A stretch of 43,875 nt of DNA from an uncultured Prevotellaceae bacterium (GCA_937877605.1 CALFJA010000034.1:1-43875), one strand, 5' to 3'; counted from the first letter of the stretch, positions 1 to 7,807 are shown. Made by a program: numbers and translations. Notes: generated by a model from the sequence alone, not told the origin.

Positions 1-610
1 CCAGCAACAGCCATGCGGGGCGTCGCTGCAGCCATGCCACTCCCTGGCCGAAAGGTCCGGAATGGTATTGCGAGCAGAGGTTGCCGAGCATGAAGAAAGG
101 CAGGGCCAGCATGACATTTGTCACTGCCCAGGTCCACTCCAGTTGGTAAGATGCGTATACCACGGCGCCCGCTATGCCGAGGAGCATGAGCAAAATGGCA
201 TTGCGCTCACTGGTTGCCAGGGCCTGGTAGAGCAGTTTCACGAGTACCAGCGTATAGACAAACCAGAGCATGTTGCAGCCGGTCACGCCGTGGAAGGTGT
301 GGAATCCGCCGGCGATGCCTATGAGCGAATAGACGAACTGGCCGTCGGAAAGGTGCTTGATGATGGGTCCCAGGCACTTCAGCAGGGCGAGGATGAGGTA
401 TGGGATGACCAGGTTTTTCCAGCATTTCTGCCAGCACACGCGCATGTTTTCCTCCCGGTGGCAGAGATAACCCGACACCCAGAAGAACACGGGGACATTG
501 AATGCATAGAGGAAACTGTCCATTCCTCCTTTGGGGAAGCCGTGTCCCCAGACGATGGCTACCATTCCCATAGCCTTCATCCAGTCTATCCAGACTTTGC
601 GTTGTCTCAT
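1..610 (-). CDS. Acyltransferase 3 family membrane protein (3' end outside the window)
   Basis: The reading frame opens at the ATG at 610 and runs off the left edge, giving about 203 visible residues. The start reads MRQRKVWIDWMKAMGMVAIV, followed by WGHGF near residue 22 and hydrophobic stretches such as FNVPVFFWVSGYL. This is the usual beginning of acyltransferase-3 proteins: a W-I-D-W/L-K entry, an early conserved His (here WGH) and many membrane helices. Such proteins move acetyl or other acyl groups onto sugars or polymers at the inner membrane; the substrate cannot be told here. It follows thrS on the same strand, separated by a terminator-like hairpin that ends only 15 bases before this start. 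From memory, related genomes have infC and ribosomal protein genes after thrS, so this gene may be an insertion into that order. Confidence 0.8.
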   Translation of the reverse strand, partial: MRQRKVWIDWMKAMGMVAIVWGHGFPKGGMDSFLYAFNVPVFFWVSGYLCHREENMRVCWQKCWKNLVIPYLILALLKCLGPIIKHLSDGQFVYSLIGIAGGFHTFHGVTGCNMLWFVYTLVLVKLLYQALATSERNAILLMLLGIAGAVVYASYQLEWTWAVTNVMLALPFFMLGNLCSQYHSGPFGQGVAWLQRRPAWLLL

Positions 611-625
611 TTGTGTTGTAAGAAA

Positions 626-657
626 GAGGGAAGCCGCTGCTGTCAAGGGCTTCCCTC
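626..657 (-). terminator. Hairpin between thrS and the acyltransferase gene
   Basis: GAGGGAAGCC (626-635) pairs perfectly with GGCTTCCCTC (648-657), giving a 10-bp stem and 12-base loop. Read on the minus strand it follows the thrS stop by 8 bases and is followed by TTTCTT. It looks like an intrinsic terminator for thrS, but the next start codon lies only 15 bases beyond it, so it may act as a partial terminator inside an operon. Confidence 0.7.
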
Positions 658-665
658 GTCGTTAA

Positions 666-2630
666 TCAGTCTTGCGGTTTGATGTTGGTGGCCTTGAGCA
701 TCTCTGCCACTTCGGCCTGGATGCGCTCTACGAATGCTTCCTTCGTCATGGAGGCCTGTTCTCCTCCACCCTGCTTACGCATGCTGACGAGTCCCTCGGC
801 AGCCTCTTTCTCGCCTACGATGACCATGTACGGCACGCGCTTCAGCTCGTTGTCGCGTATCTTGCGGCCTATTTTCTCGTTGCGGTCGTCCACCTGTGCG
901 CGGACACCGTGCTCGTCGAAGAAGCGGCATACCTCCTGGGCGTAGTCGTTGTACTTCTCGGAGATGGGGAGGATGGCCACCTGGTCGGGTGTGAGCCAGA
1001 GTGGGAAGTGGCCTGCGGTGTGCTCGATGAGGACGGCGGTGAAGCGTTCCATCGAGCCGAACGGGGCGCGGTGCACCATGACGGGCGTCTGCTTGGAGTT
1101 GTCCTCGGCGGTATATTCCAGCTGGAAGCGCTTCGGCAGATTGTAGTCCACCTGGATGGTGCCGAGTTGCCAGCGGCGACCGATGGCATCCTTCACCATG
1201 AAATCGAGTTTCGGTCCGTAGAAGGCGGCCTCGCCGTACTCTATTTTCGCATCGAGTCCTTTTTCCTTGCAGGCATCGATGATGGCCTGCTCGCTTTCTG
1301 CCCAGACTTCGTCCGAGCCGATATATTTCTCGTGGTCGTTGGGATCTCGGAGGGAAATCTGCGCCTCGACATTCTCAAAGTTGAAGATGGTGAACACCGC
1401 CTGGATGATGTCCATGACGCGGAGGAACTCTCCCTTGACCTGGTCGGGACGGCAGAAGATGTGCGCATCGTCCTGTGTAAAGGAGCGTACGCGTGTGAGT
1501 CCGTGCAGTTCGCCGCTCTTTTCGTAGCGATAGACGGTGCCGAACTCGGCAATGCGCAGCGGCAGTTCCTTGTAGGAGCGGGGCTTCCATGCGAAGATTT
1601 CGCAGTGGTGGGGGCAGTTCATTGGCTTGAGCATGTACTCTTCGTCCTCCTCAGGGGTGTGTATGGGCTGGAAAGAGTCCTTCCCATAGTGTGCATAGTG
1701 GCCGGAGGTGATGTACAGGTTCTTGCCTCCTATGTGCGGAGTGATGACCTCCTGATAGCCGAAACGCTTCTGTATCTTGCGGAGCATGTCCTGCAGGCGC
1801 AGCCTGAGTTCCGTTCCTTTGGGAAGCCAGATGGGGAGTCCGCGTCCCACGCGGTCGGAGAACATGAAGAGTTCCATTTCCTTTCCGATTTTCCGGTGGT
1901 CGCGCTTCTTGGCTTCCTCGAGCATGACGAGGTATTCGTCGAGCATTTTTTTCTTCGGGAAAGAGATGCCGTAGATGCGCGTCATCTGCTCTCGCTTGGC
2001 ATCGCCGCGCCAGAATGCGCCTGCCACCGAGGTGATTTTCAGGGCCTTGATGAGTCCGGTGGAAACCAGGTGCGGCCCGCGGCAGAGGTCGGTGAAACTG
2101 CCTTGTGTATAGGTGGAGATGGTTCCGTCTTCGAGGTCCTGGTCGATGTGCTCGCACTTGTATTCCTGACCGTCGGCCTTGAACTCCCTGAGGGCATCGG
2201 CCTTGGCCACTTCGCGGCGCACGACGGGCTCGTCCTTGCGGGCCAGTTCCATCATCTTTGCTTCAATCTTGGGGAAATCGTTCTCGCCGATGACGGTGCC
2301 TGCGGGAGGCATCACATCGTAGAAGAATCCGTTTTCAACGGCAGGACCGAATCCGAACTGTATGCCCGGATAGAGTTCTTGCAGCGCTTCGGCCAGCAGG
2401 TGGGCGCTGGTGTGCCAGAATGTGTGCTTGCCTTCTTCGTCGTCGAAGCGGTAGAGGGTAATCGTGGCATCCTCGTTGATGGGACGGTTGAGTTCCACTG
2501 TCTCGCCATTCACTCCGCAAGATACGATGTTGCGGGCGAGAGCCGGCGAGATGCTCTCGGCAATTTGATAGCCAGTTACGCCTTGTTCATACGAGCGAAC
2601 AGAGCCGTCTGGGAAAGTAATGTTAATCAT
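666..2630 (-). CDS. thrS: Threonine--tRNA ligase
   Basis: Cytoplasmic class II aminoacyl-tRNA synthetase that charges tRNA-Thr; 654 residues, normal length. In order: a TGS domain (about 1-60), the editing domain with HTSAH near 73 and RGPHLVSTG near 184, the class II core with MNCPHHCEIF, a motif-2 region ending FTQDDAHIF, motif 3 GSMERF, and a C-terminal anticodon-binding domain. The Cys of MNCPHH and the His residues of DDAHIF and HRAP match the catalytic zinc ligands known in the family. The ATG at 2630 was chosen over an in-frame TTG at 2636 because the family begins MINITFPDGS or similar. Only a poor promoter match (GTTATTTG on the minus strand at 2669-2676) is seen upstream. Confidence 0.97.
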   Translation of the reverse strand: MINITFPDGSVRSYEQGVTGYQIAESISPALARNIVSCGVNGETVELNRPINEDATITLYRFDDEEGKHTFWHTSAHLLAEALQELYPGIQFGFGPAVENGFFYDVMPPAGTVIGENDFPKIEAKMMELARKDEPVVRREVAKADALREFKADGQEYKCEHIDQDLEDGTISTYTQGSFTDLCRGPHLVSTGLIKALKITSVAGAFWRGDAKREQMTRIYGISFPKKKMLDEYLVMLEEAKKRDHRKIGKEMELFMFSDRVGRGLPIWLPKGTELRLRLQDMLRKIQKRFGYQEVITPHIGGKNLYITSGHYAHYGKDSFQPIHTPEEDEEYMLKPMNCPHHCEIFAWKPRSYKELPLRIAEFGTVYRYEKSGELHGLTRVRSFTQDDAHIFCRPDQVKGEFLRVMDIIQAVFTIFNFENVEAQISLRDPNDHEKYIGSDEVWAESEQAIIDACKEKGLDAKIEYGEAAFYGPKLDFMVKDAIGRRWQLGTIQVDYNLPKRFQLEYTAEDNSKQTPVMVHRAPFGSMERFTAVLIEHTAGHFPLWLTPDQVAILPISEKYNDYAQEVCRFFDEHGVRAQVDDRNEKIGRKIRDNELKRVPYMVIVGEKEAAEGLVSMRKQGGGEQASMTKEAFVERIQAEVAEMLKATNIKPQD

Positions 2631-3169
2631 AAACAAATTGATTTTTTAAGTTTAGCACCGCGAAGGTACAAATAACTCGTCGGCGGACAAAACTTTTGCT
2701 TTCTTTTCTTTCCTCCGGCCGAAAGATTGCCGCCACCGTTCCGGTAAATAATCCGGACAAAATTTTTGCTGTGGAAAGTAGGTGAAATAGAAGGGAAAAT
2801 GCCGGATGGAAATCAGATGAGCCACATTCGGCATGTTTTCAGATGCCTTTTACGCCATTTTTTGAGCATTTTTGCTTCCCGGAGAGCCCCTTTTGAATAC
2901 CGCAAGCAGGAAAATTGCAATGCAAGTGGGGCCCTTTCGCATTGCAAAAGAGCCCCACTTGGAAAACGGCTGTATACCTTTCTTTAACAAAATTAACTTA
3001 TCTTACTGGTTGTCAACCGCTTACAGAAGTCTTCAGAATCAGCCATTTTTCCCATCAAATCATTTTCCCACTCGGAAAAATGCCGCAGAGAAGCAGTAAA
3101 AACGCCTCGAAAAAGTAAAGAATCTTGACATTTTCCCGACCCTCTTTTCTGCCGGAAAGCAAACCGGTT
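2631..3169. other. Long structured spacer between thrS and the TPR gene
   Basis: About 540 bases with no convincing gene; the short open frames here do not resemble proteins I know. It holds two perfect inverted repeats whose arms interleave. TTGCAATGC (2915-2923) matches GCATTGCAA (2939-2947), and CAAGTGGGGC (2923-2932) matches GCCCCACTTG (2952-2961). Near its right end is AATCTTGACA (3121-3130), a string also found in the spacers at 11230, 29015 and, with one change, 18565. The left end must contain the thrS promoter. Confidence 0.55.
2915..2961. repeat. Interleaved perfect inverted repeats
   Basis: Arm order is a-b-a'-b'. The first pair is TTGCAATGC/GCATTGCAA (9 bp) and the second is CAAGTGGGGC/GCCCCACTTG (10 bp). 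Arms a and b abut, so both full stems are unlikely to form together; the layout suggests alternative hairpins or a partial pseudoknot. No gene is nearby on either side within 200 bases. Confidence 0.6.
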
Positions 3170-5134
3170 CTATTTTCTATTTCGCTTTATCAGGCTGTAG
3201 GCGTTGTACAGTCCGAGCTCGCCGGCCTTGCTCAAGTCGCGGATGCCGCTCTCCTTGTCGTTGTTCTGTATGTAGGCCAGGCCGCGGTTGTAGTACGCCT
3301 CGGCAAGGTTCGGGTTCAGACGGACAGCCTCCGTGTAGTCGTCCACGGCCTCGGCATAGCGGTACTGGTGGACCTTCATGTTGCCGCGGTTGTAGTACAG
3401 GTAGGCGTTTGCCGGCGACAGTGCAATGGCACGGTCCATGTCCGACTGCGTCTGGGCGATGAGCAACTGCGTGTCGAGACCCTTCGACGCCGTGAACTGG
3501 GTGATGCCGGCCTGCAGGGCAGCCCGTTGCATCAGCGCAAGCGACGAGAGCGAGTCGGTCTGCAGGTAGACGGTGAGGTCGTTGATGGCGGCATCGAAGT
3601 CCTGGGTGACGCTGTAGGCCACTGCCCTACTCATCAACAGCGACTGTGCCTCCTTGGTAGATGTGGTCTGGTCAATCTGCTGCGAGAGACGGTTGATGAG
3701 GTCGAAGAACTCTACCGTCTGCTGCTCGGTGAGCGGTTTCGGGTCGCAGGCCATGTAAATGGGACGCTCCGGCTTGGCTGTCTGGTTGAAGGCATCGAGC
3801 GACTTGTCGTAGACCTGATAGGTCTTCACACCATTTGAATACTGGAAATAGGAGAGCATGAACATCGGCATGAAGTCAGACTCGACCGAACGGTTCTGCA
3901 CCCGTCCGCGGTATTCGCTCTGATACTCGCGCTCCACATTCTCTTCGTCCTCCACGACGAGCTGGTTGTATTTCTCCATATCAATCTCACTGCGTTTCCG
4001 CACCTCGCTGGTCTTTCCCTTGCTCCAGCGCGGCTGTATGCCCAGATGCTTGTTCATCTGCGCCTTGACAATGCGGAACTCGTCCTGTTCGGCCCTGGCG
4101 GTCATGCCAAGCCGACGGTAGCAATGGGCGCGGTAGTGCAGACCCGTCCAGAAATTGGGGAACTGGTCAATCACCTTCGAGTAGTCTTCGATGGCTGCGC
4201 GGAGGTCGCCCACGCGGTCGTGGAGCAGCGCACGGTTGAAGATGGCTATGAAGTTGTCGGGCTCCAACCCTATGACGAAGTTGAAATCGTCGATAGCCCG
4301 GTTGTCGTCTCCCAGCTGCATGCGCAGTTGCCCGCGGTTATAGTGGGCGAGAAAGTTGTTCGGGTCGAGGTCGAGTGCCATGTCGTAGTCGGCCATAGCA
4401 CCGCTGAGGTTGTTGTAGTTGTAGCGCGAAAGGGCACGGTTTATATAGTTGCCGACGGTCTTCGGCTTGAGATGTATGGCCTTGGAAAGGTATCCGTCGG
4501 CCTCTTTCCACTGCTTCCGGCTGATGGAAATGTAGGCACGGGTGCTCCATGCGTCGGCATCGTAGGCATTCAGTTCCAGACTCTTGTCGAGCCAGCGCAC
4601 GGCCTCGGTGGTGTCGGTCTTGTGCAGATAGAGCTCGGCCTTGAGCGAGTAGGCGTTCGAAAACGACTTCCAGCGGTCGATGATGGTGTCCACCTCGGCA
4701 AGGGCACGGTCGTAGTCCTTCTCGTTCAGCCGGCAGAGCGCACGGTTGAACCAGTAGTTCTGGCTTGTGGGACTTATCAGTATGGCGCGGTCGTAGTCGG
4801 CAATGGCATCGGAAAAGTTCTTCTGCCGGATGCGCGCTATGGCCCGGAGGTCGTACAAACCGTCGATGTAGGGATTCAGCCGGATGGCTTCCGTGGCATC
4901 GCTCTCGGCTCCCACGAAGTCGTCAAGGTTGAACTTGGCAATGCCGCGCAACTGCCACGGACGGTAGAGGTAGGGCTTCAGGCCGATGACTTGGTTGAAA
5001 TACTGGATGGAAAGCACATAATCCTCGTAGTGGAGGGCTATTTCCCCACTGCGAACCAGCCGGTCAACCTTAAATTGTGCATGGGAGACGGCGGCGGTCA
5101 GGGCGAAGAGGATTATCAGAAGAGTTCTTCTCAC
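3170..5134 (-). CDS. Tetratricopeptide-repeat protein, exported
   Basis: Protein of about 654 residues, made mostly of TPR helices. A signal peptide (RRTLLIILFALTAAVSHA, cleaved before QFKVD) predicts export to the periplasm. At least seven TPR units fill the N-terminal half (for example YWFNRALCRLNEKDYDRALA) and about three more lie at the C-terminus (YYNRGNMKVHQYRYAEAVDD). The middle, with many charged residues, is not clearly TPR. TPR arrays bind other proteins; no partner is evident. The GTG at 5134 was chosen. An upstream in-frame ATG at 5176 lies inside a terminator-like hairpin, so its extra residues are the hairpin arm read as codons. The gene follows ruvX and def on the same strand, and I recall a TPR gene beside def and thrS in related genomes. 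Confidence 0.88.
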   Translation of the reverse strand: MRRTLLIILFALTAAVSHAQFKVDRLVRSGEIALHYEDYVLSIQYFNQVIGLKPYLYRPWQLRGIAKFNLDDFVGAESDATEAIRLNPYIDGLYDLRAIARIRQKNFSDAIADYDRAILISPTSQNYWFNRALCRLNEKDYDRALAEVDTIIDRWKSFSNAYSLKAELYLHKTDTTEAVRWLDKSLELNAYDADAWSTRAYISISRKQWKEADGYLSKAIHLKPKTVGNYINRALSRYNYNNLSGAMADYDMALDLDPNNFLAHYNRGQLRMQLGDDNRAIDDFNFVIGLEPDNFIAIFNRALLHDRVGDLRAAIEDYSKVIDQFPNFWTGLHYRAHCYRRLGMTARAEQDEFRIVKAQMNKHLGIQPRWSKGKTSEVRKRSEIDMEKYNQLVVEDEENVEREYQSEYRGRVQNRSVESDFMPMFMLSYFQYSNGVKTYQVYDKSLDAFNQTAKPERPIYMACDPKPLTEQQTVEFFDLINRLSQQIDQTTSTKEAQSLLMSRAVAYSVTQDFDAAINDLTVYLQTDSLSSLALMQRAALQAGITQFTASKGLDTQLLIAQTQSDMDRAIALSPANAYLYYNRGNMKVHQYRYAEAVDDYTEAVRLNPNLAEAYYNRGLAYIQNNDKESGIRDLSKAGELGLYNAYSLIKRNRK

Positions 5135-5152
5135 GGTCGTTCGGGCATGAAA

Positions 5153-5197
5153 AAAGCCACACGGCAGCAGGTGCATTCATTGCTGCGGTGCGGCTTT
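5153..5197 (-). terminator. Terminator-like hairpin between def and the TPR gene
   Basis: A 17-position stem with 15 pairs joins 5153-5169 and 5181-5197, with an 11-base loop. Read on the minus strand it starts 9 bases after the def stop and ends in GGCTTTTTT, a good intrinsic terminator. The TPR start codon lies only about 20 bases further on, leaving no room for a normal promoter. Confidence 0.75.
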
Positions 5198-5206
5198 CAT
5201 GTCGGA

Positions 5207-5770
5207 TTATTGTTTTGGTGGTTTTGTACGGTAACTGCAACGGTAGCGCCCCTGACTGACGGCTTTGAGCCTGTTTTTTATCAGCTGTCGGCGGAAAGGG
5301 GTTATCCTGTCGGTGAATACATGGCCTTCCAAATGGTCGAACTCATGCTGCATGACACGGGCCAGATAGCCTTCCACCCACTCGTCGTGCTCACTGAGAT
5401 TCTCGTCAAGGTACTTCACATGGATGCGTGTCGGCCTGGTTACCTTCTCGTGAATGCCGGGCAGCGACAGACAACCTTCCTCCAGCGTCTCCGTCGGGGC
5501 CTTCTCGTCGGCTTCGAGGATGTGGGGATTGATATAGGCGTGGTGAAATCCCTTGTACTCCGGTAGGTCCTCGCCCAGCGGATCCAGGTCAATCACCACC
5601 ACCCTGATGGACTTTCCTATTTGCGGTGCGGCCAATCCGATGCCGTCGCTGGCGGCCATCGTCTCATACATGTCTTCGATAAGCTGGCTCAGGTTGGGAT
5701 AATCGAGGGGAATGTCCTCTGCAACCTTGCGCAGAACGGGCTGGCCGAGGGTATAGATGGGTAGTATCAT
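5207..5770 (-). CDS. def: Peptide deformylase
   Basis: Metal-dependent hydrolase that removes the formyl group from the N-terminal methionine of new proteins in the cytoplasm; 187 residues, normal length. All three signature motifs are present and intact: GIGLAAPQIG, EGCLSLPG (metal-binding Cys) and QHEFDHLEG (two metal-binding His and the catalytic Glu). The C-terminal tail after HVFTDRI is basic. It lies 13 bases after ruvX on the same strand and is followed by a strong hairpin, so ruvX-def is probably one transcript with termination or attenuation before the TPR gene. Confidence 0.97.
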   Translation of the reverse strand: MILPIYTLGQPVLRKVAEDIPLDYPNLSQLIEDMYETMAASDGIGLAAPQIGKSIRVVVIDLDPLGEDLPEYKGFHHAYINPHILEADEKAPTETLEEGCLSLPGIHEKVTRPTRIHVKYLDENLSEHDEWVEGYLARVMQHEFDHLEGHVFTDRITPFRRQLIKNRLKAVSQGRYRCSYRTKPPKQ

Positions 5771-5783
5771 AATTGTTTCCGGG

Positions 5784-6203
5784 TTATTTGCGTCGACGCG
5801 ATGTCAGGTAATCCTGCAGGAGGATGGTGGCACTGATCTCGTCGACGAGCGCTTTGTTTTGCCTGTCTTTCTTCTTCAGGCCGCCGTCCAGCATGGCTTG
5901 GTGAGCCAGGACAGAGGTGAACCGTTCATCGTAAGGCTCGATGGGAATCTCTGGATGGGCCTTCTCCCATCGCCGAACGAAGGCTTTCACACGCTGAAGG
6001 TTCTCGCTCGGCTGCCCGTTCGGCTGCCAAGGCTCACCTATCACGATGCGTTCCACCGACTCGGCGGCAATGTATTGTTCCAGGAAATGGAAGAGTTCTG
6101 ATGTGGAAACAGTCGCCAATCCATTGCCGATAAGCTGCAATGGATCAGTGACTGCCAGTCCCGTACGCTTCCTTCCGTAGTCTATGGAAAGTATACGCCC
6201 CAC
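5784..6203 (-). CDS. ruvX: Holliday junction resolvase-like / pre-16S rRNA nuclease RuvX (YqgF)
   Basis: Small RNase H-fold nuclease of the YqgF/RuvX family, linked in E. coli to maturation of the 16S rRNA 5' end; 139 residues with the start chosen here. Acidic active-site motifs are visible: LSIDYGRKRTG at the N-terminus, PYDERFTS in the middle and ALVDEISA near the end. GTG at 6203 is preferred because the family starts at GRILxIDYG. A longer frame from ATG at 6239 would overlap the preceding SPOR gene by 22 bases and add residues with no family match. It lies 14 bases after the SPOR lipoprotein gene and 13 before def. Confidence 0.93.
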   Translation of the reverse strand: MGRILSIDYGRKRTGLAVTDPLQLIGNGLATVSTSELFHFLEQYIAAESVERIVIGEPWQPNGQPSENLQRVKAFVRRWEKAHPEIPIEPYDERFTSVLAHQAMLDGGLKKKDRQNKALVDEISATILLQDYLTSRRRK

Positions 6204-6217
6204 CAGATGTGTCGTGT

Positions 6218-6706
6218 TTACTCCTGATAGAGCAGCCAAGCGTCGGCGTATCTGTCGCGGAGTTGGTCGCGCGAAGCAACGGCCGAAGCCTTGTCGGCAA
6301 ATGTGGAAGCTACTACACGATACATGTTGCGGCTTGCATTGTAAGCAATCTGGGCATCGTAGCCGGCTGCCTTGAGGGTGTTCTGGAGTCCTTCGGCATT
6401 TGCCTTCATCGAGAATGAGCCGACAACAACGCTGAAGTTGTTCAGTCCATTACCGCTAATGACGGTCAGACCCGACTCCTGACGAACTGCAACATTCTCC
6501 ACAGCGGAGTCAACGGTAGGCTGCTGCACGGGCTGCTGCACAACAGGTGCCACGGTCGGGACTACTGTCTCGGCGGGTTGCTGTTGCTGTTCTGCGGCCT
6601 TTGCCTTCTCATAAGCCTTCTTATAGGCACTGTCCTTGGTCGATTTGCAACTTGTCAGACCTACGGCGAGACACAAAGCTGCACAAATGAGCATGTATTT
6701 TTTCAT
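6218..6706 (-). CDS. SPOR-domain lipoprotein
   Basis: 162-residue lipoprotein. The N-terminus MKKYMLICAALCLAVGLTSC ends in a lipobox with Cys at residue 20. A Gln/Pro/Val-rich linker (about 38-70) follows, then a SPOR domain over roughly 90-160 (FSVVVGSFSMKANAEGLQ ... YRVVAS). SPOR domains bind denuded peptidoglycan glycan strands, usually at the division septum, so a role in the cell envelope is likely; the exact job is not known. The linker should span from the membrane anchor to the wall. It has its own promoter upstream and leads the ruvX-def run. Confidence 0.93.
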   Translation of the reverse strand: MKKYMLICAALCLAVGLTSCKSTKDSAYKKAYEKAKAAEQQQQPAETVVPTVAPVVQQPVQQPTVDSAVENVAVRQESGLTVISGNGLNNFSVVVGSFSMKANAEGLQNTLKAAGYDAQIAYNASRNMYRVVASTFADKASAVASRDQLRDRYADAWLLYQE

Positions 6707-6764
6707 AATTCAAAGAATAAATAAGTTATTAATGCTTTCTGTTTGCTTCTTTTCAAAATCTTTG

Positions 6765-6772
6765 CAAATCTA
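6765..6772 (-). promoter_or_regulatory. -7 box for the SPOR lipoprotein gene
   Basis: TAGATTTG on the minus strand fits the Bacteroidetes -7 pattern TAnnTTTG exactly, 58 bases before the start. No clear TTTG is seen 19-21 bases upstream. Confidence 0.6.
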
Positions 6773-6888
6773 CAAATAATATCCGAGAAAAGCCCTCATA
6801 CAGGTATAAAAGTTTGTTAAATCAGTACAAAACCGCGGTTCCCGAAAAAAAACTTCAACAAAAACGGAGCGAAAACAATATATTGTTG

Positions 6889-6896
6889 TACATTTG
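6889..6896 (+). promoter_or_regulatory. -7 box for the YtxH operon
   Basis: TACATTTG matches TAnnTTTG exactly, 38 bases before the start codon at 6935. The sequence upstream is A-rich and lacks an obvious TTTG. Confidence 0.6.
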
Positions 6897-6934
6897 CAAT
6901 CAGGAGAATTCATTCTAACACACCAATTACCACT

Positions 6935-7153
6935 ATGAAACCATTAGCTTATCTCGGCGCATTTATCACCGGCGCGTTGGCAGGAACAGCCGTAGGCTTG
7001 CTGCTTGCTCCTGAAAAGGGTGAACAAACACGACAGAAACTGACTGAAGCTGTTGAGGACTTCTGCAAGAAACACAACATAAGCCTCAGCCGAAAAGAGG
7101 TTGACGACCTTGTGGACGACATCAAGGATGTGGCCGAAGACCTGACAGACTAA
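6935..7153 (+). CDS. YtxH-domain small membrane protein
   Basis: 72 residues. One N-terminal membrane helix with small residues (LGAFITGALAGTAVGLLLAP) is followed by a charged amphipathic tail (EKGEQTRQKLTEAVEDF, then VDDLVDDIKDVAEDLTD). GALAGTAVGLLLAPEKG is the hallmark of YtxH proteins, small envelope or general-stress proteins of unknown mechanism. It starts a tight cluster with a holin-like protein and a third small protein, spaced 11 and 13 bases apart. The set resembles the yqjD-yqjE-yqjK group of enterobacteria in plan, which is an inference from layout, not sequence identity. Confidence 0.88.
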   Translation: MKPLAYLGAFITGALAGTAVGLLLAPEKGEQTRQKLTEAVEDFCKKHNISLSRKEVDDLVDDIKDVAEDLTD

Positions 7154-7164
7154 CTGCCGACCGC

Positions 7165-7515
7165 ATGTTTTCCAACGATCAGAATGTAGAAACCATCGCC
7201 CAGTTGGTGGCCTCCCTGAAGGAGTATGCCGGGCTGCAGACCGAATACATCAAGCTAGGTGCCGTTGAAAAGACCGTACGCTTGCTCACAGCGCTGGTCA
7301 TGACCGCCGTGCTTGCCTTGTTGTTGCTGCTCACGCTCATCTTCCTTACGATAGCAGCGGGCTGCGCACTGGCAAAATTGGTGGGCATGTCGGCGGCTTT
7401 CCTGATTGTTACGGCAGTCTACCTGCTGCTGTTCGTGCTGGCCATCATCTTCCGCAAGAGATGGATTGAGCGGCCGCTCGTAAGGTTCCTGGCCGGAGTT
7501 CTCATGGACAAATAG
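7165..7515 (+). CDS. Holin-like / YqjE-type membrane protein
   Basis: 116 residues with two long hydrophobic segments (about 35-62 and 68-92) joined by a short turn. Flanking parts are charged: an N-terminal helix MFSNDQNVETIAQLVASLKE and a C-terminal basic stretch FRKRWIERPLVRF. This is the pattern of proteins annotated as phage holin family or YqjE, found widely in chromosomes far from phages. No lysis gene or phage gene is nearby, so a role in cell lysis is unlikely. It is probably co-transcribed with the YtxH gene before it and the small gene after it. Confidence 0.85.
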   Translation: MFSNDQNVETIAQLVASLKEYAGLQTEYIKLGAVEKTVRLLTALVMTAVLALLLLLTLIFLTIAAGCALAKLVGMSAAFLIVTAVYLLLFVLAIIFRKRWIERPLVRFLAGVLMDK

Positions 7516-7528
7516 GAGGAAAAGCAAC

Positions 7529-7780
7529 ATGGAAGAGCAGAAATCGTACCGCACACTGGAGGATATCGAAGCGCGTAAGGACGAGATTCGCCTGCAACTG
7601 CGCCAGAGCGACAGGCAGATGAAGGAGATGTGGCATTCCCTGTTCAGGAAGCCCGAACCGCTTGCCAGTCTCTCTCCGACCAGGAGATTCACCTCCTTGC
7701 TGGCCAACAGCGCAGGTATCGTGGATGGACTGATACTCACTTGGAAACTGTATAGGAAGTTTAAGAAAAAACGGAGATGA
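7529..7780 (+). CDS. Small basic protein of unknown function, third gene of the YtxH cluster
   Basis: 83 residues. The first half is a charged helix likely to be coiled (LEDIEARKDEIRLQLRQSDR). The second half has a short apolar part (LANSAGIVDGLILTWKLY) and a lysine/arginine tail. I do not recognise a named family. Its place, 13 bases behind the holin-like gene and directly before a terminator, makes it part of that operon, and its peripheral, basic character suggests it sits on the inner face of the membrane. GAGG at 7515-7518, ahead of the ATG at 7529, could serve as a ribosome site. Confidence 0.75.
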   Translation: MEEQKSYRTLEDIEARKDEIRLQLRQSDRQMKEMWHSLFRKPEPLASLSPTRRFTSLLANSAGIVDGLILTWKLYRKFKKKRR

Positions 7781-7807
7781 CCAACGAGGTCCTCTCCGCT
7801 TTTTTTT
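7772..7807. terminator. Two-way terminator after the YtxH operon
   Basis: CGGAGA (7772-7777) pairs with TCTCCG (7793-7798), with inner GACC/GGTC pairing. On the plus strand it ends in CTTTTTTTT. On the minus strand the same stem is followed by TTTTTTC, so it can also stop transcription arriving from the right. Confidence 0.85.

Noticed and set aside
672..2675. Long plus-strand open frame (667 codons) opposite thrS
   Set aside because: It is antisense to a gene with complete family motifs. Its residues resemble no protein and reflect codon bias of thrS. The same applies to long frames opposite the TPR gene (4046-5566), ligA (22252-23460), and oadA (36241-38346).
2915..2961. A full H-type pseudoknot using both stems
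   Set aside because: There is no base between the two 5' arms to cross a 10-bp helix, so both complete stems are unlikely together; alternative hairpins or shortened stems are preferred.
3121..3130. TTGACA strings in the spacers as sigma-70 -35 boxes
   Set aside because: Bacteroidetes use a different consensus, and no TATAAT-like box lies at 17 bases. The string is treated as part of the repeat family.
7165..7515. Prophage remnant, from the holin-like protein
   Set aside because: Holin-like (YqjE-type) proteins are common in chromosomes beside YtxH proteins. No other phage gene or attachment site is near.
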